NCBI GenBank assembly: GCA_020746105.1
Contig: CM036618.1
Location: 90,452,122 to 90,516,121 of the forward strand
Direction: 5' to 3'
Length of the DNA: 64,000 nt
From: Trogon surrucura
Lineage: Eukaryota; Chordata; Aves; Trogoniformes; Trogonidae
Positions 10,876 through 24,564 of the stretch are shown in pieces. The translations under genes and the position numbers were made by a program. A model generated the notes under the pieces. It was given only the letters and a program-made list of their open reading frames with translations. It was not told where the DNA came from and ran no database searches. Every line of letters starts with the position of its first letter. Position 1 is the stretch's first letter.

Positions 10876-13800
10876 TGCACTGGACTAATCAGAAGGAAAG
10901 CTGTAATTAAAAGACAGATTTACTTAGATCAGGATGAAGAATTACTGAATGCACTAGCTAAATGGAAAACTGTAATTTGTTGCATTTCTTCCATTCAAAC
11001 TATGCTCAATAACACACACAGCTGTTGTGGAAGAAGAAGGAAGCATCTCGCGTATTGACAGATTCACGCTCAGAGTACTCAGATGCTTTCAGCTATCCGC
11101 CAATGTAGTTGTGAGAGTGTTTGTGCCGCACCATCTGCAGTTGTCTTAGGCAATGTAGCAGAGGTTCCTAACGATGAGTTGCAAAATGTTTGTATCTCCT
11201 GAGCTAACCCACATCTAATTTGCTGAAAAATTTCTTGATTGACCCGCTGAGTAGAATAAAAAAGAAAAAAAAAAAATCTGAACAAACCATTCGATAGGAA
11301 GCATTTTGTTTTCTTTTTATGCTGCTTTTCAAAACAGAGAGAAAATACAAGATAACTCCTTTTAGAAACACTTTCTCACAACCAGATTTCTTTTCAAGAG
11401 TTAAGGCCCCAATAGGATTATATTTTTAATACAAAGACAAGTTAAAGAAGTGAAAGACCGCAAAAGCAAAGGAATAAAAAGTGGTAGTATATATTCTTTT
11501 AAGCAGGTGCTAGACAGAGATAAAAGAAGAAGACAGGAATAAAAAGGAAGTAAGAGAGTTCCTGCATCTGTGATTGCAAATGGTCAAGAGATTAGAGAAC
11601 ATGTAAATAATTTTCAGTCTGTCCTATCTGAAAAAATACATGTAGAGAGAATTCTGGGGTGGGGGATAGAACAAAATATTAGTTTTGAGGGTTGTAGAGG
11701 CCTTGTTTTATTTCAGACATTAGAGTGCTGCTTCCAGATGTTGAGCCTGCCTGAGGTCTTTGTAGGACCAAACAGTGAAGCTGTCCCTTCAGCTGGTGTA
11801 TCTGCACTGCAGCCAGAATAACCGGAATGGAACTACACTGATATAGAACAGCCGAGTGTCTGGCCTTCTATGGTTGTGAAAGGTTCATCCTAATTGAAAA
11901 CTTTTCCCAAAATATAAGACACAGGCTGGAAAAGAGTCGGAGGAAATGAAGGAAGTATTGCAGTTTCTGAGGAAGGGAAGCCCATGGCACCTAGACTGTA
12001 CGTTTAACAGAAAAAAAAATGTGGTAGGTGTGTTTTGCACAGCTTGGGAACCTAAGAGTTCGTTACCTCTGTCAGTTGCCCGTGCATTACGTACAACACC
12101 AAGTATCACTGTGCTCCTGTCAGCTAGAACGCATTACAACAGTTAAAAGATGGAAAAATTTCTGAGCTTGCATCTGAATTTCATTAGCTGCTCTGGAAAA
12201 AAGGGTGTGAAAGAGAGCTGCTTCAGCGGATGCAGGGAGGTGCGCCTGAAACCTGGGTAGGTGTCCAGTTCTTGCTCTAATTTCTTAAGCTTTTTTCCAT
12301 GGCTGATTAGAATAAAACAGATGATTTAGGAAATACAAACATTTATGTGATTCTTTACTGTGGAGCACTGAATGCAGCTCTATAGTAGGTAGGTCGTATT
12401 AGTTTTGTATCTTCAGATCAGCTTCAGTTGACACTGACGATGTCAAACAATCATTTATCTGAGGAAAAGCTTAGTTTAGTAGTTATCTTTTTTATAACAC
12501 AGTTATCTCTTTAGTCTTGCAGAAGTTGTGCAATTGGAAGAAGAATATAGCTTATTTAGAGTTATAAAGCACATAGGTTACTGCTAAAAGGAAATGAATT
12601 TAAAATATCACAGCTCACTCCCACCTGACCAGAATTTCACTTCCAGTAGGACCCTTTTCATGGATTCTCTTCGAAAGTGAGGAATACTTTCACTTTTACT
12701 AATCTCTCAGCATCCAGGAACAATTGCCTTGCAGAAAACTCCTGGGTAATTGACCTGTTTTCAGCTTTTCTGGAAAACTGAAACATAAAATTCTTTTCCG
12801 CCTTTTAAAGTTCAACGTTAAAAGTTAGAGGTTTTGTTTACCGGTGTGTCCACGTTATTCATACTTCCCTGATGGTTCAAAATCTTCTTTTCATTTGCGC
12901 CCTAGCTTTTTCCCGGCCAGGTTACTCATCAGCCCTCAACTTAGTTTTGTTTTGAAATGTTTCAAAAAAATTTTTGGCTTGAGCAGATTTGAAGAAGTGG
13001 TAGGTTTCCCTCTGACTACTGGATGCAGGATCAAATAGTAGGGACTTAGTTAGAGGTGAAAGTGTGCTGAGCGGTCAGTAAATTACTTTTTCAAGCTCAT
13101 CAATGAAACATATCTCCAAACTTACCCCACAAACAAACCTAAGGACTGGCTCTTCCTCAGCCTAGGTAATTTTACTGGTAAGATCAATGAGCTGGAAGCA
13201 GGTTGTTTTGGAAGAAAACCACTCAGTTCTGGAGCTGCTTTGCTGCTCACAGGTTTACTGCTTATGAGGCTTCAAACCTGTCTTAATCAGTTAGTAATGC
13301 AAGTAATGTGATATTCCCAGATTATTTTTTGTCTTTGCACAACTGAAACTGTGTAGGTTTTGTAACAACTGTTGAATTAAACTCTGTATTAAATAACTTA
13401 TTTTTACATCTGCAGGTAGCCAAATAGAGAACGTGTGTTATTCTCTCTCAGAAATTGTTTAAACAATTTAAAACAGTTTTCACAAAGCCTTTACAATGGA
13501 ACTTTTGTTTGATCACATTCAACCTTGCTGCAGTTGTAGCTTTAAACATGCATGACTCAGATGAGTTTTTAGGTAATTTATGTCTCCTTCCCTACTCAGT
13601 GTGTGTTAATCAGGTTGCTATATTTATTTTTTTTTTGCTAAATGATTTACAGCCCTAGTGCACATAATCACCTGCAGAATGTGAGTCACAAAAAACGTTT
13701 TTGAACCCTAAATGTCTGCAGGCATGCAAAGGAACTGGGCGTCTCCTGCTCCTGGTGAGGTCTCAGCAGCCTCCTAGTTTTACACAGTTTCGTGCCCTAA

Positions 13801-16084
13801 TTACATCTCACAGCAGGTGTTTTCTAAATCATTTCTCTCAGGTGAGGCAAGCTATTTCTACATGAAAATATTAACTAGAAGGCATGCTTAAATTTTCAGG
13901 GAACAGGCAGTCCTCACATTGAATGTGTCCCTCAGTAGCTTTAGCAAAGCACAGACTTTATTAATCTTATCCTTTACAAAAAAAAGTAAGAAGTAAATAA
14001 TGACCCTGATGTTAAATCCTCTTGGATCAACCTAACTGCAAATTGCAGATATGGGGTTGTATTTTATACTTTAGCTTATGGGTGTACTTTGCTTTAATAT
14101 TATTAGAAGCAGTGACTTGCCCCTCCCATCAGCTCTCCCAAGCTCCCAATTCTCTCAGCTGTCAGAGGCAAAGTGCTTTGATTTCAGTTTCCTAGTGCTG
14201 GGAACACTTCTTCTTGGGCATGTTAAGAGAACAGCAAAACCAGAGCATTTTCTGTAAAGGTCAACCCAGCAGCACCCTTGCAGGATTCTACAGGTTTTCT
14301 CTTTTGTACCCACCTCTGCAGGAAAGCGGTTCTGCTTGTTTTTTAATTTTTTTTTCTATTTGGTGGAACAAATGTCTCCACAAAGTCAAAAATGCTGGTA
14401 TGACCCACCTAAACACTAAAGACTTGAACAATGTGGAAGTTTTTCATTATGGAGAGACGGCAACCTGTTCAGTATGATGTCATAGTCACCATTCTAAAGT
14501 CCTTTACAAATTTTAGTACTTGCTACGAAGTGGCAAGGACAGTTTTGACTTAAAGATATCCCCTTCCTCTTTTCTGTTTAGGAGGAGAAAACTCTGACAT
14601 TCTTTCTGAATTATATTAAAGATCTTAATACTAATTTTTATGGCAAAGAAAAATGTTAGCTGAGATGTGCTAGAGGGTTTGTGGCTCTTAAAGTCTCAAG
14701 AAGATTTGTAGAAATGAAAATGAAATACTCAAAAGGCACAGGAAATATTGAAAATTAAGCTTATTCCTCAGGTTTCAACCTGTTGCATCCCCACTTAAGA
14801 GTGATTTTCACAGCACATGACCTTGTAGTTGACACTAATACACAGTAGATGTGTACCATTGTGGAGTTGTTTTAACACTACTCTGAGCAGTCAAGTGCTT
14901 ATGGCCATAAAGAAGCAAAAGATGCAGTCTGAAGGAGCTAAGCTGAAGTCTATTAATTCAGCTATTTAAAAAATATATATATTAAAGAGAGAAACACGGA
15001 AGATGAGGAACAAGGTGGTAAAAAAGTTCATGGTGCGTGGAAACTAGAGTGGTGACCTGAATCTCTCCTTCCCAGCAGATCAGGTCTCAGCTGAAACCAG
15101 CAATAACATTCGAATCATTTTAGTCCTCTCTGGCACTTACTGAGAAGCCCTCAAAATCAGATAGTAAAGATCTCTATTGTCCCACTGCCTTCCCAAATTC
15201 CACAACCCTCTGCTTTGTTCATTGGTGCTTGGTGTGAAAACCTCCATACAGGCTGAAAGTGTAAGCTGTTTTTCAATTGGTTTGCATCTCTGTGCTTTAT
15301 TTCTACCACCCACTACTTTGTTTTTTTTTCCAAAGCTTTTTGCTTATTTCCTTTTGTGTAGGCTGTAATTTTGGGCAGTTGTGTAGGGTTTGTACACTTC
15401 CACACAGTTGTAAATGTCTACAGTAACACTGAGTTCAGTGTTATGGTGGCCAGGCAAGGGCATAACCTGTGCAGAGGAAGCAAAGTTAGAATATGAGTGC
15501 TTTTGTGTCAGTTTTAAAACAGCTCCAAACCACTCCCTTCCAGGTACTCGGGGCTCATGAAACAGGAGCATTCTGACTACAAACCAGGCACTGAGCTGGG
15601 ATGGGACCAAGCAATGTCCTGACATGATTGATTTTTAACATGATGTGATTCCTTCAAGACGTGAATTTTCCAAATGGCCTCTTAAACAACATTTAAATTT
15701 CTTCTATCTTTTGGGCAATATGGCCCAGGCATTGCATCCCAAGGATACAAAAATGGTGTTCAGCAGGGGCTATGACAAATGTTGTTTTCTGCTAGATTAG
15801 ACTTTCACAAGCCTCAAAGCTGAGAAGTTAATTCTGAGATGAGATGTAGCAAAAAAAAAAACAAGAGAATTTTTTAGTAAGTGAATTACACTTTTAATAT
15901 GCTGTTCTCTGCCAGTGGCTCTGTGGATAAAATAAGTTTCTGTCGTATAGAACTACTGCCTACTATCATGCCCAGAAACATGGGTAGAGTTCATTAAAAA
16001 AGATGTTGAAAGACTGCTGTTAAGGATGCCAAATCAGGCAGTTAAAAAGTAAGAAATGCTACTAATAAGACTGGCTCACAAACA
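10876..16084. other. AT-rich non-coding DNA, no gene recognised
   Basis: No exon, RNA gene or recent transposon could be supported. Scattered open frames of 60-90 codons occur on both strands with no shared features. Short homopolymers and TA-rich tracts (for example 14967-14984) are present. Confidence 0.6.
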
Positions 16085-16985
16085 GCTTTCCTGAGTTTAA
16101 TGCTGCAGCCTTTAATTGTATGGTGATAATCCCCCCTGCTCACTGTTTTTATTTTCTTTTTACTTGATCAGTGCCTCATTCAGCTTTGCTTATCCTTATC
16201 CAACTCATATTGAAATAATCGAAGTACTCCTATAAATGTTGCAAGAGCTCTTAAATGATATATTTGTTTGATTTTTAATTTTTGTTTCAAAACAAAAAGG
16301 GAAACACATTACCCAGCATTGCCAAATGAATGTTGCATTTAATACTGATTACTTGATCATCTTTTTGATAGTTTTTGTCATAATATCTGAATGCTCAGCC
16401 CATATTAGTGAGCTGAAAAACATCTGACTTGCTCTTCCAATCACATTAAAGACTGATCATAATTCATATGCACAAGCAGGGAGAATTAAGATTTCATTCA
16501 TTTTCATCTCCTGAGTAGTCGGTTTGGCAACCTTAGGTTATTCTTACCATAATGGAACGTTCTTGGATTAAAATAAATAAATAAATTCTATTGCGGGCCA
16601 CTTTCATTGTATCTCTTCTGCTGCTGGATGATTGCCTGACCAAATTGTTACTTCTTTCTTCAGACCCCAATGTTGTTAACATCATATTCTTCTGTACTAT
16701 GTTAAAAGTTGAAAAATTTAATGAGGAAAATGCAATAAGGATTAATAACAGTACTGATGGATGCATAATTCTCAAGGAACAGCTTTCACCTACTTTCATA
16801 GAAAATATCCTCATGGTGTCACCCATTTTCCAGCACAAAACAAATAGACTGTGCTGTAAACTTGAAATTCTAAATGCAAATGCCTCAAGCAGAACTAGGG
16901 GTTCAGTGATTTCCAAACTATTTATCACTGTTGAATCCTGTACAACTGGAATTTATTGCCTCCAGACCTTCAAGTGACCAAACAG
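16085..16985. other. Candidate conserved non-coding block
   Basis: This AT-rich interval has few simple repeats apart from a short AAAT array (16570-16586). It holds several TAAT/ATTA homeodomain-type cores (CCTTTAATTGTATGG near 16110, AACACATTACC near 16305, ATAATTCATATGC near 16458). Between 16591 and 16928 both strands are open, with frames of 128 and 131 codons. Two overlapping antisense frames with no recognisable domain point to unusual stop-poor composition and not to a gene. The idea that the block is a constrained regulatory element is inference from composition only. Confidence 0.2.
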
Positions 16986-17473
16986 GGCAAAAAAGTAAAA
17001 AGAAAATCTGCTGAATATGCATCCTTGCAGAAGTTACTTTTTGTGCGTTAATTCTGAAAGTGTTCTCTTTAAAAGCCTTGCAGTGGGCCAACCACATGTA
17101 GCATCTCCCTCTAATTTTGTTCTGACATTTGTCTCCATCTTTTTATCAGTTAAACTGGCTTATATAGAAAACAGTGTCCACCCACTTTCCATTTTTTTAA
17201 AAAATTCTAGGTTGGAAATTTTTTATATAAGTATTTTATTTTTTTTACACTCAGGCATCTAACCTTCCTTATTTCTGATTAAACTATTCTGTTGTAAATG
17301 TCCTGTTTTCCTTTCCCTTAGCTTTGTTATTACTTCTGTCACAACAATGTCTGTAGTCCCTAGACAAGACTGGGAATCCATCACATTATTTTCTCTCTAA
17401 ACACCTGATAAGAGGCAGGAGCTTTTCAAAGTGTAATAATCAGTATGGACAAGATAGGCAGAAGATGGCAAGA
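16986..17473. other. AT-rich non-coding DNA
   Basis: Nothing recognisable was found here. The 81-codon frame at 17017-17262 is T-rich and has no domain. Confidence 0.55.
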
Positions 17474-17570
17474 AACATTATTATCATCATCTTTGTTTTA
17501 TAAAGGAAGAATGGAAGACACGAAAGAGGTCTGAGCATTTAAGTGCTAAGTTACCTACACAAACAACTTT
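17474..17570 (-). repeat. MIR-like core-SINE relic, minus strand
   Basis: The order ATTATTATCATCAT, TTTTATAAAGGAAGAATGGAAG, then AAGTGCTAAGTTACCTAC parallels the reverse complement of the MIR consensus. That consensus runs from an ATTATTATCC block through TTTTACAGATGAGGAAACTGAGG to TTAAGTGACTTGCCC. Divergence is high, as expected for a repeat predating the bird-mammal split. The limits are approximate. Confidence 0.5.
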
Positions 17571-18825
17571 ATATATCAGCCTGTGGAGGAGCTGCAATGC
17601 AAAAGGAGATCTGGTGAGAAGAACTCCATAGCTTTAGCCACAAAATGTTTAAAAAAAATGTTTGTTTAGAAACTGAGAAGAAGATCCACACTCCCTTTTC
17701 CATGCATGACATGGCAGGAGGATCCTTTCTTATTTCTCCCTCGGCCTGTAGATGATGACGGAGGCAGACAGGTGCCCCGTCCATCACTGCTCACCATGCA
17801 CCGGGTGGAAGGTAAACAGGTTGCACTGTTTGCCACCCCCTTCCCAGATCCTGGTTCCCCGCTGTCCAGCAAGGGTTGGCTTAGCATCCTCCTCTCAGGT
17901 GAGCACAAGGCAGTAATATTTTTTAGCACAGGTTTTGTCACAATTGCACAGCTGAAATCCTAACTGTCGTTTTTGTCGTTGACAGCCACTACACAGCATA
18001 TATAACTCCTGATGCTGCCAGGTTTCTTCATGTACTTTATTTCTTTCTTCATATAATTCAAGGACATCTAGTTCCTTGGGAGAGACCTTTGGAAGTATAC
18101 TATAATTAGCTGCACTGTTTACAGGACAGTTGTATTGTCAGACTCAGTCACTCTTAGTTGAAAACACTCATAAGCGTCAGTATCTGTCATATTCTTTCCA
18201 GTCTCTCAGCTACTACTGTTCACATGTTGTTTTTCTTGGTTCTTTTTTAGCACTGCACTAGCTTTCAGTTACTAGTATATATTCTTCTCTGTGTGTACTA
18301 ATACAAATATTTACTATGAAGTATCATTGATATGATTTGGAAAGTATGGTTTATGAAGGTTCAGAGGGAAGGTTTTCAATATTTTAGCATATTCTGCACA
18401 GTTTTTAAATTCATCAACAATAAGAGAGTAACCCAGTGCATTTTATATGTATATTAAGGCTGAGTGAACTGATCTATTCCTTACCAATTCTGTGCAATTG
18501 TATTTTGCATACAAAATGAAAACATTCTTGAGTTGTGCAGTTGAAGAATATGTCTGCAAGTTAATTGGTCTCTAGTTACACCTACATTTCCAGGATTGTA
18601 GCTCCACATGTGACTCCAGGATCTGCAGCCAGTTGTTATCTCCAGATGATTCATATTCTGACTAGTTTGGAGCAAACCAGCTGGTTTTCCGAGAAGAAAA
18701 TTACAGAAGCAGTGTGGTAGCTTATAGTCCGACTTGATTTCTACAGGCAATATGAACACAGCTGGCTCTGGGTAATTTAGTTTTCAGTCTAAATGGATAT
18801 GATGCTACCAAAAGCTTTCTGCCTA
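17571..18825. other. Non-coding DNA with a GC-rich patch at 17.69-17.91 kb
   Basis: About 220 bases around 17690-17910 are GC-rich and are open on both strands (85 codons plus, 91 minus). They contain a CAGGTGAGC donor-like site at about 17897-17905. No domain is recognised and no matching acceptor stands out, so an exon call is not justified. The remainder is AT-rich. Confidence 0.4.
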
Positions 18826-18888
18826 TACCCTCTGTGGCTGTGCTCATCTACAAAATGGATACAACAATTCACTTTTCCTCACAACATT
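18826..18888 (+). repeat. MIR- or L2-like 3' relic, plus strand
   Basis: CTCTGTGGCTGTGCTCATCT followed by ACAAAATGGATACAACAATTC and TCCTCACAACA follows the order of the MIR core. In the consensus that order is CTCTGTGCCTCAGTTTCCTCATCT, then GTAAAATGGGGATAATAAT, then CCTCACAGGGTTGT. It is short and diverged, and an L2 3' end is a possible alternative. Confidence 0.4.
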
Positions 18889-21800
18889 TCCCATGTTGCT
18901 TTTGAAAACTCTTCATTTCACACTGTAGCTATAAATTAATTAGTGTGACGAGACACTCATCTTGGGGGCATGGAAATAGTTGTTTTCACTGGAGTCATCC
19001 TGCAAGGATGTGAAAACTTTGGGGAGAAAAATAAAAAAAAAAAGTTTGTCTATACGTAAACAGTGTACAGAAATTGGTATTGTGAATGACAAGGAACTAC
19101 TATCAAAATAGTTAACTTGCAAGTGCACAGGAATACATTTAACATATTAAGTATTAAAAAAAAAAACCCATGTTTGCACAAGGGGCAGGCTAACTGACCT
19201 GACTGTTCTTTAAAGAAAAGAAAGCAGGGCATTCATATATAAAATTAGAGAGACTGAGAGTCTGAATCAAGGAGAGAAATACTAAGGACAGCTGGTTTTG
19301 CAGGAAATAGGGGAACCTAACTTCAGCTCTGTGGCTGTGCAGGAATGTGGGGTGCACATACATCACCTGGGAATGAACAGCTTTTGCTGCAAAAAGGTGC
19401 AGTTCCCACCACTGGTTTTTACTCCAAGAGTGACTGTGTTGCTGGCTCTGAACTCCAGCTTCTGCCTGGCTTGGTAGAAGGCAAGAACTACAGGGGGGTT
19501 CTGATGCATCTTTGTATTGAAGGGCTCTCCAGCAAAGTTATTTTTGTTTTCACTGAATATTTCCATGCAATTGCACATTTTTCAAATTCATTTGATAGTA
19601 GGTGAGAATATTTTTGTGAAGCTTGTAACCCATCAGCCTTCACTGTCATTGCTTGAATTTTTGGCCCCTGATGTAGCTGGTTGCCCTTTGGTCTCTGCAG
19701 GTTGGTTTAAGCTACACAGACAAACGGTTGTTTTTAGGGTAACCAACATCAACACGTAGAATTGTGGGTCATGTTTCTGAGTCCATGTATTACTAACATT
19801 AAACCTGACTCCTCAATGTAAAGAAGTTTTCCATTCTCCTTTGCTTGGTATTTCCTTAATTCTCTTGTATCAATTCCCCATTTATTTACTCTGACCCAAT
19901 CCATCTTCCAATGAAGATAATGATATAATCAGTCATTTCAAACATATCAGGTTTCTGACCCGCAAAATAATTTATAACATGAAGCCAATCCTCATTTAGG
20001 TGGTGCAGAGATTCCCTGACTACTGAGTACAATTCCTTTTGTAACAGAAGGAGAATTAGAATAGGTATGTTAATACATCGAGCAGTTTCTTCAGCAGGAA
20101 TTGCTCATTCAAGCACCCTACCAGTTGGGCTAGGGAAAGCTTGTGAGTGTTAGTCTCCCAGGGTACCTGGGTTTCAGCAGGGCTCTGATATTCCCCCCAC
20201 AAGGGACTAAGGCATCCCCTGAGGCTGAGTCCTGTTGTGCAACCTTGTTGTGGTCGCATCTTTCCTAATGAAAGATCCATCTAACGTGGCCTATTCTTGG
20301 AAAAGGGCTTCAATGAATCTGCATTTTTGTAGTGAAAAATGGTTTGTCAGGAAATTCTTGTCTCTTCTAATGAGGCTGAATATCAAAAAGTGATTCCAGA
20401 GCAATGATTGCATGCTCAGTGGACACAAACATATCTAGTGATGCTTTTCAGTGTGGGAAAAAGTACAGTCTTGTAAAAATTGTAATGCCATTGGTCTCTC
20501 TCACTCTCTCAACTGCCTTTCAAAACAGTGTAATTTGAGAGTTCCCTGCTATGTGTGTACATATAGAGCCATTGAGAGGGCAGGGCACCAAATGGCACTT
20601 TGCTGGTTTAAAATGCACAGTTCAATCTGTGGCAAACTAGTGTTTCTTTGGTAAATTGTGTAGAGTAAGCAGACTGTTCGTGACAGCTCTATGAATAATA
20701 ATGGTGATTTTATCATGATGCCTTTGTTCCTGCTGGATATTATTATGCAAGGCTGTTCCATGGTAACTATTATTCAGTTTCAACTTAGAGAGAAGCTCAA
20801 AGGTTGCAGGTTCCATAGACAAAAAAAAAAATGTTTTCTCACTTTTCGTATTTATTTCTGTATTTACAATAACTCTCAGTTTAACGTCTCATACAGACTT
20901 AATCCTTTACTCTCTTTCTGTGTGGAAGGTGAAAGATAGGAAAAATTGTAACAAGTCATCCCCTCAGACAGTTTTTCCTTTCCTCTTCCCTCTCTCCTTC
21001 ACCAGTCCCCACTTCTTCTAGCCACTTGCTGTTAACCAGCAATCTCCCAACCTGGGCAACTATATATATCTATTCCTATTTACCTCTTTCTCTGGGGAAC
21101 ATCTTTGCTACAAGTTGCTGGCACCCCAGAAGAGCAAATAAAATGCACAGGAGGAGGACAGATTGGTGAAGAAATCATAAGTAGGGAGAGTTAGAGTTTG
21201 AGATCGAGAGTTCTGAATCTTTATCTTTACAGATTCTTACCCAGGAGCCACCACTGTGTTTCATTACCACTTCCCAGAGTGATGAGAGGCAAAACAGAGA
21301 GATATGCAGTTCATACCCTTCTCCGTTGTCGGTTGCTAACTCCCATGGGCTACCATGGTTGCAGGGCTAAGGTTAAGACCATTCAGGGTCAGCCCATCCT
21401 TTGGGTGCCCTGGAATTGTCTCTGGACACCCTGCATGCTTCAGAGCTCTGGAGGAAAGTGTAGGGTCTTCCTGTGTATGTAGATATTCGAAGACATCAGT
21501 AGAGACAACAGATATGAGGCCATGCTGTGGATGAGACAAATGTTACTGTCCTTAGCCAAGCAGACATTTTCAATGCAGTAATTTTCTGCATGACTATATT
21601 AGTTAAAAGCAATCAGTCTTGAAATATATGATGCTGTCATGAATGATCTTTGTTCATATAGAGTGAAAGAGCTGTAGTGTTTGTGTAAGCAAAACCTAGA
21701 GAAGTCCGGAAGAATACATGAGGTACAGATTGAATTACTGGTTCAAAAACAAACGTGTTCAGTAGACTATACCAAAAAAAGGATAGTAACTCTAGGGGTT

Positions 21801-23824
21801 TTTTGTTTGGTTGGTTTTTTCTTTTCACCAGTGTTAGTGCGCCTTTTGAAGCAATTGCAACCTACTGCTATTTTATTCAATCTTACTTGGGAAACAGTTC
21901 TGGTTTTGTCCAGCGTGCAAAAGGCAGCAGGCAGGGTGCCAGCTAATTGCCACTGCTGTTTTCAGCTGATGCTCTTTCTTACTCTTGTGTACTTGTTCTC
22001 TCTGTGAATTGATTGTGGCTACTGAGCTAGAGAAGAGGAAAATGCCCATCACAAGTTTCAGCTTGCAGGCTGACAAGAAAGAGGGAAGAAATGTTGCAGT
22101 GACCCTTGCAACTTCTGTTACGTGCGACAACCCTGAGTTCACCTTCACACCTGGGAAGGTGTGTTTGAGAGCAGCAGATGCCAATACGATACTCTTCCTT
22201 ATGTCCTGCAAGGGTATATCTAATTTTTTGTCTATATATGCTAGAAAACATGAAGGCAAGAAATAAAATTTAAAATAATGACTAATTATTAAAATCTGCT
22301 TCTAGATTTTTCCCTTTGCCATCTAGATACCTGCATGCATTCGCAGATTCATCCCTTTTCTTTTTTTTTTTTAATACTAGAGTTTATTTCTAAGAGATTA
22401 GGGCTCTAGTACAACAGATACTAATGCATGTGTCCGATGTTAAATATATGCAATGTCACTACTTAGGAAATATTTGAATGTGTCTTTCATTTTAGTTTTT
22501 TAATATACTTTTTCATATAGATATATGAGATTGTTATGGATTTTCCTTTTATGAATTGAATTCTTTCTCTTCCCTTTGTTAATTCCTGACTTTTGTAAAC
22601 TCAAGCATAAAACAATAAACCACTTATTCTTTGAACAAAGCACTGCTTCGGATGTATTGGGTCCTTCAGTGTACGTCACTGAAGCCCTTAGCATAAATAT
22701 GTCTCCAGCTTGGGAAAATCCATGAAAATGCATCATGGAATCTGTGAGCGATTTCTTTTCCTCTTGCCTATTGCATATTCACACATGTTTCTGGAAACTG
22801 TCAAGCTTTACCAAACTTTAGGGTAAATTACAACCAAAAAAAAAAATCTGACCAATGTGATTCATAGAAAAAGGAGTTTCCCTTAGAACAGGGCTGTATG
22901 GTATCAGTTAGACTAGGTGGTATACCTCAATACTCATGTCACTGTTGGCTTTTTGTAAATTATGCTATGGTTGTCACATTTTTCCTGGCAGCATCTCCCA
23001 GCTTCTCTGCTTTGGGGAATTAGGTTGCAGCAATGAAAACACAATGTGTCTGGTGCTGTGGCATGCCAAGGGAAGTGAGATCATAGTTCAGCTGATGAAT
23101 TTCTCCATGGGAATTCATCGGGCACCTTTTGGAAACCAAAATTGTTAAGGTGTGGGTAACCACAGGCAAAAAAGTGGATGTATGTCTTCAAGACAGAAAG
23201 TCATCACTGAATGAATTTTGTTACAGAAAGATATAAATTATATTGATCCTAAGGGCTGATTTTTTTAAATATCCAGTGATTTATTTGCATCCAGTTGTTA
23301 GAAGGAAGAGTTTGCCTTCCAATGCTGTAAGTGGACGCCGAAAGTCTCTATGGAACATTTGTCTTGGAAGTCTCTTTCAGGTACTTCAAAGTAAAATTAG
23401 TGTAGAGTCATTAATTTGCTCAAAAATCCGAACAGGCATGTTTTTGAAAGATATACATTTTAGCTCTGGAATGTGCTAAAAGTGTTGCATACAGTATTTA
23501 TTTCAATCAAAAGTATTGACTTGTTTATAGAAAGGATATGAAATACTTATACCACTATAGGACAGGACTCATCAACTTAAATACTTCAGGGAGGTCCAGG
23601 CCATTAAAACTATCTCTGAATTCAAGGATTGTTGAGGGCTGCCACTACATTTAGATCTGAACCACAGAGCTCAGAGCCATCCCTATTTTGTATGATAATC
23701 TGCTGTATAAAGTTATCTGGCCCAAAAACCTTAGAGTGAAATTGTCAGAGGAAGATTCTTTAGGAGACTTGCTTCCCGATAATTATCCATCTGAAGAGAG
23801 GTGAGGGGGCTTAGAGAGTTTCTA
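18889..23824. other. AT-rich non-coding DNA, no gene recognised
   Basis: No transposon or exon could be supported. The frame near 22007-22266 and its minus-strand partner (21873-22259, 128 codons) overlap and carry no domain. A T-run of about 14 bases lies near 22361-22375. Confidence 0.6.
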
Positions 23825-23863
23825 TGTAAAAAGGAATACATTTTCTGTGTAAAAAGGAATACA
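23825..23863. repeat. Short tandem duplication, 23-base period
   Basis: The 16-mer TGTAAAAAGGAATACA occurs at 23825-23840 and again, unchanged, at 23848-23863. The seven-base joint is unrelated to its flanks. This is a recent small tandem duplication. Confidence 0.9.
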
Positions 23864-24564
23864 ATACCCGGCATTCTGTGACACCAGGCCAAGTTATAAA
23901 AGACAATGACAGGATACCCAGCACACCGCTTCTGACAGAGCAGAGGGCACAGAAAAATGTAATCTCAGGTTTCAAAGGACATTAAGAACCAGAAATTCAC
24001 CTTAATTGATTTGAACTGTCAAGTCCATAGTACTACAGTGGTGGAACAACTGGTCCATCAGGTGGCATCCCTGAAGGAGGGGACTGATAAGGGACTATCA
24101 GAGAGATGTTGTTCAGAAGTATTAGATGCTTGAAGGGCATTGTCCAGAGAAGGAAAAATTGCCAAGGTATGGATCGTGGAGAGGAAATGTGAGGTAGGGT
24201 TATTTTAAAGGTGGGAGAGAGGTAGAGAACGATGTTATTTAGAGCTTTGCCTAAACATTTGTGACTGTACCAGAAAGATTCCTCTAATTCTCATAGGCCT
24301 TGCAGCAAGCCTGCTGTGATTATCTAAGCATATAGGAACGTGCAAGGGAATGTCAAATCTGACCCTGAGCTTGAGAGCTGAAGGGGAATGGTGAAGCTGT
24401 CAACAGCAATGAGTAGAGGAGGAAGAGTGGCAGTTTCAAATTAAAGAATTACCTGTGATCTTTTTAGCTTCAGGTGACAAGGAATCATCCTGAATACACC
24501 AAACTGTCAATTCAACTCGCAGAATGGAACAGAAACAGACAGGACAGGGAGGTGAAAACATTCA
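23864..24564. other. Purine-biased non-coding DNA
   Basis: The stretch is rich in A and G on the plus strand and reads much like the flank of the L2-like relic that follows. It may hold more of the same ancient LINE in unrecognisable form. No gene is seen. Confidence 0.4.

Noticed and set aside
16591-16977. A 128-codon plus-strand frame as a possible gene
   Set aside because: Its antisense strand is equally open and neither peptide shows a recognisable domain.
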